Positions 48,570-64,000 of a stretch of DNA of 64,000 bases are shown here, in pieces. The position numbers were made by a program, and so were the translations under genes. Within the stretch, counting starts at the first letter, position 1; each line of letters starts with the position of its first letter. The notes below the pieces were generated by a model. The model was not told the DNA's origin and did no database searches. It saw only the letters and a list, made by a program, of their open reading frames with translations. Location: assembly GCA_023630585.1 (NCBI GenBank), contig CM042539.1, positions 7,185,755-7,249,754 of the forward strand. The letters are read 5' to 3'. The DNA is from Cranoglanis bouderius (Eukaryota > Chordata > Actinopteri > Siluriformes > Cranoglanididae).

Positions 48570-49165
48570 ACCAGCTTTCCTCCCTTCCCTCCTGATCTTC
48601 CTCCCCTGATCCATCACTCCACTCACTCATCCTCTATTCCCCTCTTTCTTTCTGACCCCGATCCTCCCTTTCTCCTCCACCATTCGATTTACTCATCCTC
48701 CCTTTCCCGTTCACTTTCATTACTCCGCCCTGTCTATCCTCTATTTCCCCTGCTTCACTTGCCCAGTGATTCTCCTTTTCCCCTATATCACCACACTCAC
48801 TCATCCTACCTTTCCCTCTGGCACTCCACCCTCTGACCCTCCCTTTCCCCTCTGTCACTCTGCCCTCTGACCCCTGACCCTCCCTTTCCCCTCCTTCACT
48901 CCACCAACTCATCCTCCCTTTCTCCTCAGTCACTCCATCCCCTACTCCCTTTCCCCTCCGCTGCCCCTCCCTTCCTCCTCCATCACTCCACCCTCTGACC
49001 TTCCTTTTTCCCTGTCACTCCATCCGCTCCCCCTTTTCCCTCCATCAGTCCACCCTCTGACCCTCCCTTTCCCCTCCATCAATCCTCCCTCTGACCCTCT
49101 CTTTCCCCTCCATCACTCCACCCTCTGACCCTCCCTTTCCCCTTCGTCACTCAGCCCACTTATCC
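48570..49165 (+). repeat. Pyrimidine-rich tandem tract in the PDE7A 3'UTR
   Basis: Repeats of 'CCCTCCCTTTCCCC', 'TCCATCACTCCACC' and 'CTCTGACCCTCCC' in units of roughly 40 bp with variable order. The + strand is almost all C and T, so the mRNA would carry a long CU-rich tract. Confidence 0.88.
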
Positions 49166-49900
49166 TCCTGAGCCCTGGATCGACATGGACAGGACATGTA
49201 GCTGACTGGAATCTCCACGGATCTCGCTCAGGGTCTCGCAAACCTGCTCATCACGCCGCTGGAAGGAAAGAGGAAGCGAAAGGTGCCTTTTATAGGTAGC
49301 TGTCCCCTCCCCCGCTGTCTGGTAACTGCAGACGACAGATGTAGATCTAGACTCCCTTTCAGAATGTGTCTCAGCCACAGTCGAGCTCTCCATCCGGAAG
49401 ACTGATTCAAAATGATGCCTTAAATCTATGCACAAAGCTAAGTGACCAAACCAGCTTGTATTTACATTAAAGCGCATCATCACGTCCATTTGATTCTCGT
49501 CCAGCCCTTTGCCTTCTGTCATGGGAGAATTAAAAAAAAAAAAAATTAATATATGGTGGATAAATTGATTTAATAATTAGTTGTTTTTTTTAACATTGAA
49601 CATTCCATCTTTTTTTTTTTTACTCTGTACAAAAACTGCACTCATGGTGCAGTTGTTTTTGGCGCGTCTCTTTCCAGTTCAAAAGAGAGCAGGTGCTTTG
49701 TTTTTGTTTGTTCCCCCCCCCTCCCTTATTTTAGCTGATTTGTATTTTTGTTGTAAGTGCTGTAAGACTGTTTCAAAAAAACTGTTTACAATTTGTTGTA
49801 ACAGCCATTTTGGGGAGAAGACTTACATGTCAAGCCATTTTGTAAAGGCTTTGTCGTACAGACTTTTTGATACATGCTTGTTGCAGTTGCATTTTTGATG

Positions 49901-49906
49901 AATAAA
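49901..49906 (+). terminator. Poly(A) signal of PDE7A
   Basis: AATAAA within GATGAATAAAAATTG, followed by TGTTGACATGATGTTTCATG. Best candidate downstream of the PDE7A stop before the convergent MTFR1 gene. Confidence 0.6.
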
Positions 49907-49925
49907 AATTGTTGACATGATGTTT

Positions 49926-50624
49926 CATGGTACAGAACGACAAGATTCGGGTCTGTTGGATTTTCTTTCTTTTTCTCTGTAGCTGTTGTTGGATATCGCC
50001 CCCTGCAGGCTGATGAAGGTCATTGAGAAGACAACCTGCCACTAGTTGCTTAGAGGAAAATACTAATGCTTAATGAAATACTATGAAACATGCTTCTTTA
50101 GTAAGATAAAACCCCAAATTACCTTCCAGAGCATCCAGCTCAGGTTCATGTTGGTCTTTTAAATCACGACTGTTTCGTATAAAGTTTGACGACACATTCC
50201 CAATACACATTCCCCAGACATCAATATTCTGTATTTTAACATTTTCATTTATGGTTAGCTGACCTGTGTTCCAAGATTTAGGTTGTTCTGAAGGATTGGA
50301 CTTGACTTGTAGATCGCTCGATAAGTACAGTACCTTCAAGTTATGCACTACTGGTAAAGTAACCCAACACTACACATAACACTGAACTAAAACAGCTCCT
50401 GATGAATAAAAATATCACATTTCTCCATCGGATCTTGGTATAACCTTGGCTGTACAATATCGATTCACCTATATATGAGAAAGGGTAACATGTCTCTAGA
50501 TTGAACATGAATGCATGTTCAGTAAAGCCCAACATGAAACTTTTCCTGGACCTCACTAATATATACAGAATATTTGAGTCAGTTTCTCATGTGATTTATT
50601 AAAATTATTTTTTCATGGGAACCA
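49926..50624. other. Intergenic DNA between convergent PDE7A and MTFR1
   Basis: Unique-looking AT-rich sequence with short open frames only; nothing recognisable. Confidence 0.6.
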
Positions 50625-51310
50625 ATTTTCTCAAAAAGTGACAATTATTCTGTAATAATGTAATGTTTCTCCAGTAGTAGAAACGATTCTCTATTAATGA
50701 AAATGATCCTCCAATCGTGAAATTATTCTGCACTAGAGGAAATGATTCAACAGTATAATGATTCTCTAATAGTGCAAGAGATTCTCCAACAGTGTAATGA
50801 TTCTCTACCAGAGAAATGATTCTCCAATAGTGTAATGATTCTCCAACTGTGAAAGTGATTCTCCAGACGTATAATAATTCTCTAATAGTGGAAATGACTC
50901 TCCAGCAGTGTAATAATTCTCTACCAGAGAAATGATTCTCCAATAGTGTAATGATTCTCCAATAGTGTAATGATTCTCTACCAGAGAAAGGATTCTCTAC
51001 CAGAGAAATGATTCTCCAACAGTGTAATGATTATCTACCAGAGAAACGATTCTCCAGTAGTGGAAATGATTATCTACCAGAGAAATGATTCTCTAGCAGA
51101 GAAATGATTCTCCAATAGTGTAATTATTCTCTAGCTAAGAGAATAATAATTCTCCAATAGTGTAATGATTCTCCAATAAAGAAAATGATTTTCCAGTAGT
51201 ATAAAATCTCCAATACTATAAATGATTCTCCAGTGGTGCAATGCTTCTCCAATTGGGAAAATGACTCTCCAGTAGTGTAATGATTCTCTAATAATAAAAA
51301 TAATTCCCCA
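50625..51310. repeat. 19-bp minisatellite array with two alternating unit types
   Basis: Tandem 19-bp units in two forms: ATGATTCTCCAATAGTGTA and ATGATTCTCTACCAGAGAA. They intermix along about 685 bp (about 36 units if unbroken). On the minus strand all frames stay open in long stretches and mimic repeat proteins (GESLHYWR, ENHYT), because 19 is not a multiple of 3. Confidence 0.92.
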
Positions 51311-53069
51311 GTAGTAAAAAATAGTTTAAATCTCCACAATTCAAACAGCAGAAAAATATCCCGCTACACTGTTACTAGTTGTGTCCATCTATCAGCAGGT
51401 TGTGGTATTACAGTTTTAATAAAACTTTCAGATTGAAAAACAAAATGTTGCAGTCCACAAATGAGAATTTAAACATTTTATTGATGAAACTCTTTATTCC
51501 AGTTTATTTGATAAGGTATTGCAATAATGGAACTGTTCAGCTAGTGTGTTTTAAACAACAGAAATGTTTCATCCTGATTCCCTTTAATACTCTGAACATT
51601 TTACTTCATCAAAGTGCTTCAGTCAGAGTGTAATTAACTGTATTATAGTGTTATAAATAGTGGAATATGGATGGACCATATCGCAAAAACAATACTGAAA
51701 AAAAAGGGAACTGGTGTGAAAATGTATATATCTAATTAGCTACGTGTTATTGAGTAATAATGCTGGTCCAAAAAAGTGTACTGTGTAAATTGATCGTTAT
51801 ATCGCAAAACTCCTAACACGGGATTGTTATTGAACTTAAGCAACAGAGACTCATGAACTCCAGATGTGAGCTTATTTAAATTCTTTAGATGAGAGGACAA
51901 TTTTTAAAATAATTTATAAACTCGCTCTAGCGAATACATTACGCTGATTTAGTTAATCACGTGATTATTTATATAACAGGGGCACAATTTTCTGTGTTTA
52001 TTAAGCACTTTTAAATGCGCGATCTAATCTTGTTTACCTTGAATAAGCTGCTCTGGGCAGGTTTGAGTCTATGGATTTGTTGTCTTGACAACAAGACATA
52101 AGTAATAAAACTAGTAATAAGTAATAAACCTAAACATCACCGGAACGTACGTGTGTATGTACAGTATATCTACTGAAAAGCTCCTCCTCCGAGCGAGCCG
52201 AGTTGCATTTAAAAACATCAATGATGAGGGGGAAAAAAAATAAACGTTATTAAAAGAATGATCCTGATTTGTAGTGTGTATTTATAACCAGCAGCTACTA
52301 ACATAATTAGAATGACATCCTATTAACAAGACTAAATTATTAATATCTAAAACCAAACATAAATAAACTCCCCGACTTTATAAATTAACACTAACCTGAA
52401 CTTAGGAGAATTTATAGAAAGTGCTCATCACGTATACAGTCATGTTTTTGTCGCGCAACGCTGAACCGAGAGGAAACCGGTTTAATAGTAGTGTGTGTGT
52501 GTGTGGTTTTTTTTTTTTTTTACAGATCAAGAACATTTATCAGCAAAATCCAGACACTTTTTGATAGCACTCAATCAAATTTTAAGAAAGGAAGAATAAT
52601 AAAACAAGAACATGTTAAACAAAATGAATTCCAATGCTCTTGGTTCACTGGAGTCAGAAAACAAGAAAAACATGATGGAACAGAGTTAAGCAGCTGTAGA
52701 ATTGAGCTTTTTAGTTTTTTTTTTTTTTTTTACTGTGTAGTGAAACATGAAAATGTAATTTGGCTAATTCCTAGCTATCATGTATCCTTTTCGATATTGT
52801 GCAAATTGCCACAGAAATTATTTCTCAATTCCGAGGAGATCAGGAGCTCGAGGAAAAAAAAAATTCTCAAGGAGTCTTTGCATTACTGTAATTCTGACAT
52901 GACGCGAACATGAACGCGCTTTTTTGGTCCTGAAACTTTACATAAATGAGGCATAAAAACGAGCTGCAACACTGCTGGTGCAGAAAACCAGACTGAGCGC
53001 TTAGCGTCCCGGCAGCTACGTGTCTGTTCCTGTGTGCACTCGCTCGACGATCAGCTCACAGATCCGCCG
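51311..53069. other. Intergenic or MTFR1 3'UTR
   Basis: AT-rich DNA. The part nearest 53.07 kb is likely MTFR1 3'UTR on the minus strand. No other coding sequence was recognised; the plus-strand frame at 52491-52913 has no known domain. Confidence 0.5.
51997..52002 (-). terminator. Candidate MTFR1 poly(A) signal
   Basis: TTTATT on the + strand gives AATAAA on the minus strand, about 1.07 kb past the MTFR1 stop. Other variants exist, so this is only a candidate. Confidence 0.3.
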
Positions 53070-60837
<7,768 letters not shown>

Positions 60838-61060
60838 CTGCAGAGTGAAGAACAGTGAGCAAGCAAGTCAGCAAACAGAGAAAAAATCTACAGGCAGGAA
60901 AACAGATCAGATCACAGATCAGATGCGTTACAGATGACTGATGAGATGAACAGACCAGGTCCATTTCTATCCTCGCATCATTCCTGCTCATCATCAGACC
61001 CAGTCGCTGAAAACTGCTCGGGGATGTTCTGCCATGCTGAGTGCCTCACCTTAATCACCT

Positions 61061-61062
<2 letters not shown>

Positions 61063-61109
<47 letters not shown>
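61063..61109. repeat. (CA)n microsatellite in MTFR1 intron
   Basis: CA run; on the minus strand (TG)n followed by TGCGCAG, a possible acceptor of an unresolved 5' exon. Confidence 0.92.
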
Positions 61110-61111
<2 letters not shown>

Positions 61112-61194
61112 ACACTGTTAGAGAACATTACTGCATTATGAACAAGAAACGACACAAGGATTATAAAAATAAATAAAAGAAGAGTAGGACAATG

Positions 61195-61525
61195 GTTTAA
61201 ACAGGGAGGAAGACAAAATATGAAGGAAGGATGAAAGGAAACATGATAAGGGAAGAGGAAGGGAAGAAGTATGCAAGATAAAGAAAATACAACGGAAAGA
61301 AGATGAAAAGGAAGGATAAAGGAAATAAAAAGAAAGGACAGAGAAAACGAAAAGGGAGGACGAAGGAAACGAAAAGGAAAGGCGAAGGAAACGAAAAGGG
61401 AAGGTGAAGGAAACGAAAAGGGAAGGTGAAGGAAATTGGTGATGAAGAAAAGAAAATGCAAAAGGAAAGATAAAGTGCAGGTGAAGGAAAGAGAGAAAGG
61501 GAAGATGAATGCAAGAAGTAAAAAA
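61195..61525. repeat. Purine-rich minisatellite in MTFR1 intron
   Basis: Imperfect units around GAAGGAAACGAAAAGGGAAG, almost all A and G on the + strand. Three minus-strand frames of 105 to 170 codons rich in Phe, Ser and Leu are artefacts of this composition. Confidence 0.85.
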
Positions 61526-62017
61526 AAGTTTAAAAAAGAAACAACTAAATAAGTCAATTATTACAAAATAAAATAAGTAAGAGAAACTTATGAAGTTATT
61601 AAAAATGAAAGAAATTTTAGCCACCTTGGACACTTCACCTCTTACCAAACTATTAGCAGTTAGCTCCGTCTCAGTTTAACTTCCTACAAATTTGCTGACT
61701 GTAAAATTTATAAAACTAAAAATAGACTATTTTAACTTTTATTATCTCCACCAGCTGCATGAGGCCAAATCCCCTCACTGACACATTTCTCCTTCTTTCA
61801 CAATCCAACTCACTCTGACTCGATCCCAAACGCGTCCCTATTAGATTAATAGTGCACTTCATCAGCTGTGTGTTCCATATCAACAAAGTGCACCTATGTA
61901 GGCAGTACAGATCCATTTGGAACGCTACCCTGCCGTAACCTACCACCTAGCCGGGTATCTACGCTAACTGTAAAAGTTTGTATTTACGGCGTAAATATGG
62001 TATTAAGGTTGACTTAC

Positions 62018-62160
62018 AAACTCGTCTAATCTTCGAACTGACCCGGAATCGATCTGCTACATCCGGTTTAGCTCCATCTACGCCAATTTGTTTTTATTTC
62101 AAGTCTGTTAACTCAACAACACCATTTGCTGCTAACGAGGAACTCTTTCCCCAAGTGGAT
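62018..62160 (-). other. mtfr1: Candidate MTFR1 non-coding first exon
   Basis: On the minus strand this stretch ends in a strong donor, GAGTTT before gtaagt, at 62017. It lies directly beside the CCAAT cluster. The ATGs inside give only very short frames, so it would be 5'UTR. The left boundary (transcription start) is a guess; no transcript evidence is available. Confidence 0.35.
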
Positions 62161-62164
62161 GGAG

Positions 62165-62457
62165 ACGTCACCCAAGAGCCAATAGGCTTCGAGATATAAG
62201 GCGGGACATAAAATATTATTTGACTATTGGTTCAAAAAGAGTGACGAGCAACTCAATGGGCCAATCGAATTAATTATATACTCTCCTTACGCCGTGATGT
62301 GAATTACAAGAACGTATTAAACGTAGACACGCTTATTTTAATATAATATAATGTTTAAAATGTGTCTATAATACATAACCACCACACTTTAAACGGCGGG
62401 TTTCCTTTCTAATAAGATACTTTCCTATTGGGTGGACCGCCAGGCTTATTGTCCAAT
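62165..62457. promoter_or_regulatory. Candidate bidirectional promoter of MTFR1 and ARMC1
   Basis: Five CCAAT boxes in both orientations: CCAAT at 62179-62183, ATTGG at 62226-62230, CCAAT at 62261-62265, ATTGG at 62427-62431 and CCAAT at 62453-62457. A CRE-like ACGTCA lies at 62165-62170. There is no TATA box in a good position. The interval separates a minus-strand donor (62017) and a plus-strand donor (62674), as expected between divergent first exons. Confidence 0.6.
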
Positions 62458-62469
62458 CAGCGTGAGGAA

Positions 62470-62673
62470 ATCCAGGGCGTGCTGTGTGTTTCATGGACGA
62501 GAAACTGGAAAATGGTCAAGTGAACATTTTCTCTAGTCGCTATTAGTCATCTTTGTAGCTAAGTTATAAGGTAGATATGCGTATTTTATCACTGTCATAA
62601 ACGCACCCACTTATATAGACCTTAAAAAAGATTATTTGGATTTCTGGAGGACGTGAAGACCGTCTAGCGCGAG
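62470..62673 (+). other. armc1: Candidate ARMC1 non-coding first exon
   Basis: Sequence between the CCAAT cluster and a donor at CTAGCGCGAG before gtaacg (62674). The next exon starts at 63251 and contains the start codon, so this would be 5'UTR. The transcription start is not determined. Confidence 0.45.
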
Positions 62674-63250
62674 GTAACGACCCAGTTAGCTATCAAGATG
62701 TGCTAGTTAGCGTAGCTTAGCTTAGCTACCCTGCCTGTGTTTTGTAAGGTTATGCGTGGACAACAGTCAGTGCCACAAAGCACAGTGGTCAAGGTTAACT
62801 GTCCCACAGCACAAACATGCTCAAATAGTACTTTTTTGGCAGTAATGCTAATGTTACACGTAAATAAATTGATGACGTTTTATTTGCGCGACTCGTTGTT
62901 ATTGTTTATTACAATTTAGCAAAAACAGATAGCTAAGTGAACATGACACTCCAGTAATCCAGAATCAATAACAACACGCTGTTTGTATAGCTAGCTAGCT
63001 TGGAAGCTAAAGGCGGTTAAGAAAAAAATAAGCTAAAAAAATATATGGCTAAATTGTTGTTAGCATGCCAACACAGGCCTCTACGTCTGTATAGAATTAT
63101 TACAAGGTCTAATAGCATTGCTGCCCGATCTTCATGGCTGCTGATGTTCCTGATAACCAGTTTTTGTGTCTGATTAGATTTGTGAGCATTTCAAAGAACA
63201 AGTGTTTGAAGTGGAGTGTAGCTTGAGGTGTGTGTTTGTGTTTATTTCAG
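62674..63250 (+). other. ARMC1 intron 1
   Basis: AT-rich, with several GCTAGCTAGC-like and TTAGCTTAGCTA motifs. No repeat family or gene was recognised. It ends at tgtttatttcag. Confidence 0.5.
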
Positions 63251-63279
63251 CCACAGCTCAGGAAGGTCCTCTGGTGTAC

Positions 63280-63306
63280 ATGGCACTACATGCGGCTGGA
63301 CCATGA
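63280..63306 (+). CDS. uORF overlapping the ARMC1 start (ATGA)
   Basis: ATG at 63280 opens eight codons (MALHAAGP) and closes with TGA at 63304-63306. That TGA overlaps the ARMC1 ATG (63303-63305) in the sequence ATGA. It lies in the same exon as the main start. Whether it is translated is unknown. Confidence 0.5.
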   Translation: MALHAAGP

Positions 63307-63464
63307 GCGGCGAGCCGGACGCCTTGGCTGTGGTCAACCAGCTCCGAGATTTAGCTGCTGACCCGCTGAACAGGCGCGCTATCGTCGAAGATCAGGGCTG
63401 CCTGCCAGGCCTCATCCTCTTCCTCGATCACCACAACCCGCAAGTCGTCTACTCGGCACTGCTG
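63303..63464 (+). CDS. armc1: ARMC1 first coding exon
   Basis: Part of an exon starting at 63251 after tgtttatttcag. 162 coding nt, ending in phase 0 at CTG before gtgaga. Confidence 0.95.
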
Positions 63465-64000
63465 GTGAGATCCTCATAGATCAGATAGATGCAGGGTAGA
63501 GTTAGTGGAACTGACCACTCAGGTCTCCTAGATGGAGGTGGTCCTCAAGGTGACGCTGTGCACTCCTCATCAGTGGTTGCTTAGTAACCGATATAACCAC
63601 TGATTCCCTCGAGTAGGTCAGGATTCAGAAGGAATGTTTCTGTGTCACATGACCAGTATGCCAATATTTTTGCCTAAAGGCGTGTACAGTCTTTTATGTT
63701 GCATACTGTATGTTTTTACATTCATTGTTGCTTTTCCATTAGACATATACCAAAGTTTTACATACAACGTCAAGAAGTTATTGTTTTAACTCGAGTAAAA
63801 TTATTGGCACACCTGGCAGTAATCAGGGGTGTGTGTGTAGCCATTAAGTGCTTCTCAGTTCCTTTCATGTGTATGTAAACACAGCAGTACCTTGCAAGGC
63901 AGTGATCAGTCTTTAAATGATCTTTACGTGCTTAGCTGTGTGTGTGTGTGTCTGTGTGTGTGTCCCATCAGGCCGTGCGCTACCTGGCAGAATGTCGAGC
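63303..64000 (+). CDS. armc1: ARMC1, armadillo repeat-containing protein 1 (5' part; gene continues beyond the window)
   Basis: ARMC1 is a small armadillo-repeat protein (282 residues in human) found in the cytosol and at mitochondria, associated with mitochondrial bridging complexes and organelle distribution. Two coding exons are seen: 63303-63464 (54 codons) and 63972-64000 (cut by the window edge). They encode MSGEPDALAVVNQLRDLAAD, PLNRRAIVEDQGCLPGLILF, LDHHNPQVVYSALL, then AVRYLAECRA. The human protein has the same order with an N-terminus seven residues longer. The MSGEPDA start was chosen because no in-frame ATG lies upstream in the exon. This N-terminal part is the armadillo repeat region. 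Confidence 0.95.
63972..64000 (+). CDS. armc1: ARMC1 second coding exon, truncated by window end
   Basis: Starts after gtgtcccatcag and reads AVRYLAECRA, matching human ALRYLAECRA. A TG-rich run (about 63935-63962) lies just upstream of the acceptor. Confidence 0.93.

Larger units (their letters stand above)
47657..49925 (+). other. pde7a: PDE7A 3' untranslated region
   Basis: Non-coding sequence from the stop to the first good poly(A) signal. It contains a GC-rich start, several poly-T and poly-A runs and a 600-bp pyrimidine-rich tandem tract. The extent is inferred from the AATAAA at 49901, not from transcripts. Confidence 0.6.

Noticed and set aside
48634..48933. Minus-strand 99-codon frame rich in Gly, Glu and Arg
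   Set aside because: A by-product of the purine strand of the 3'UTR tandem tract.
50605..51339. Minus-strand frames resembling repeat proteins (ENHYTVGESL)
   Set aside because: The 19-bp minisatellite keeps all frames open and cycles through them, so the peptide repeats are an artefact.
52491..52913. A 140-codon plus-strand frame between PDE7A and MTFR1
   Set aside because: It starts in a TG repeat and poly-T, has low-complexity composition and no known domain; it lies antisense to the likely MTFR1 3'UTR.
61050..61058. A nine-base minus-strand exon (GTGATTAAG) between gcgcag and gtgagg as the missing MTFR1 5' exon
   Set aside because: The splice sites look good and it would enter the KPYG exon in phase 0 with Val-Ile-Lys, recalling human WIK. 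But it has no ATG, and a nine-base exon next to a microsatellite is too weak to annotate.
61051..61648. Minus-strand frames of 105, 168 and 170 codons rich in Phe, Ser and Leu, suggestive of membrane proteins
   Set aside because: They overlap in all three frames over a purine-rich minisatellite inside an MTFR1 intron; real proteins would favour a single frame.

Overview
This is teleost fish genomic DNA, probably siluriform-like. It has spliced genes with GT-AG introns, many CA/TG and TA microsatellites, a high load of Tc1/mariner-type DNA transposons and MITEs, and V-SINE-type fragments. No bacterial operon, rRNA, tRNA gene or CRISPR array was seen. The genus cannot be fixed from sequence reading alone; a catfish is my guess from the Tc1 density and one repeat family, and it is an inference.

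Three protein genes are supported, in the order PDE7A (+ strand, 9.1-49.9 kb), MTFR1 (- strand, about 62.2-52.0 kb) and ARMC1 (+ strand, from about 62.5 kb, running off the right edge). These three are also neighbours on human chromosome 8q13. PDE7A is complete in 13 coding exons whose phases all agree; the joined CDS is 1,440 nt (479 residues). It starts with the PDE7A1-type N-terminus, followed by a 26.8 kb first intron; the other twelve exons lie within 11.6 kb. MTFR1 is convergent with PDE7A; six coding exons are placed, but the initiator ATG exon is not found and the most upstream exon has a reading-frame ambiguity. ARMC1 is head-to-head with MTFR1 across a short CCAAT-rich interval; its first coding exon and the first 29 nt of the next are present.

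Layout: 1-7.75 kb is repeat-bearing intergenic DNA with no recognisable gene. 7.75-9.09 kb is the PDE7A promoter and leader. 9.2-36.0 kb is PDE7A intron 1, which holds a 3 kb degenerate 'GGTTTATAC' array, one Tc1 element nested inside another (12.6-15.7 kb), a decayed Tc1 copy (21.0-21.9 kb), a 'TATGGCCAAAAG' MITE (28.0-28.5 kb), several copies of one unnamed repeat family and a mariner remnant. 36.0-47.7 kb holds the catalytic exons of PDE7A, with two abutting near-perfect hairpins in intron 6 and a Tc1 fragment in intron 12. 47.7-49.9 kb is the 3'UTR with a pyrimidine-rich tandem tract. 50.6-51.3 kb is a 19-bp minisatellite between the convergent genes. 53-62 kb is MTFR1. 62.0-62.7 kb is the shared MTFR1/ARMC1 promoter region.

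PDE7A encodes a cAMP-specific phosphodiesterase whose N-terminus also carries two PKA-pseudosubstrate-like motifs. MTFR1 and ARMC1 both act on mitochondrial shape and distribution, so the shared promoter region may co-express functionally linked partners. I found no convincing novel multi-gene system. The most interesting signals are structural: nested transposons, paired hairpins, microsatellites at splice sites, a termination-reinitiation arrangement at ARMC1, and the MTFR1 frame problem.
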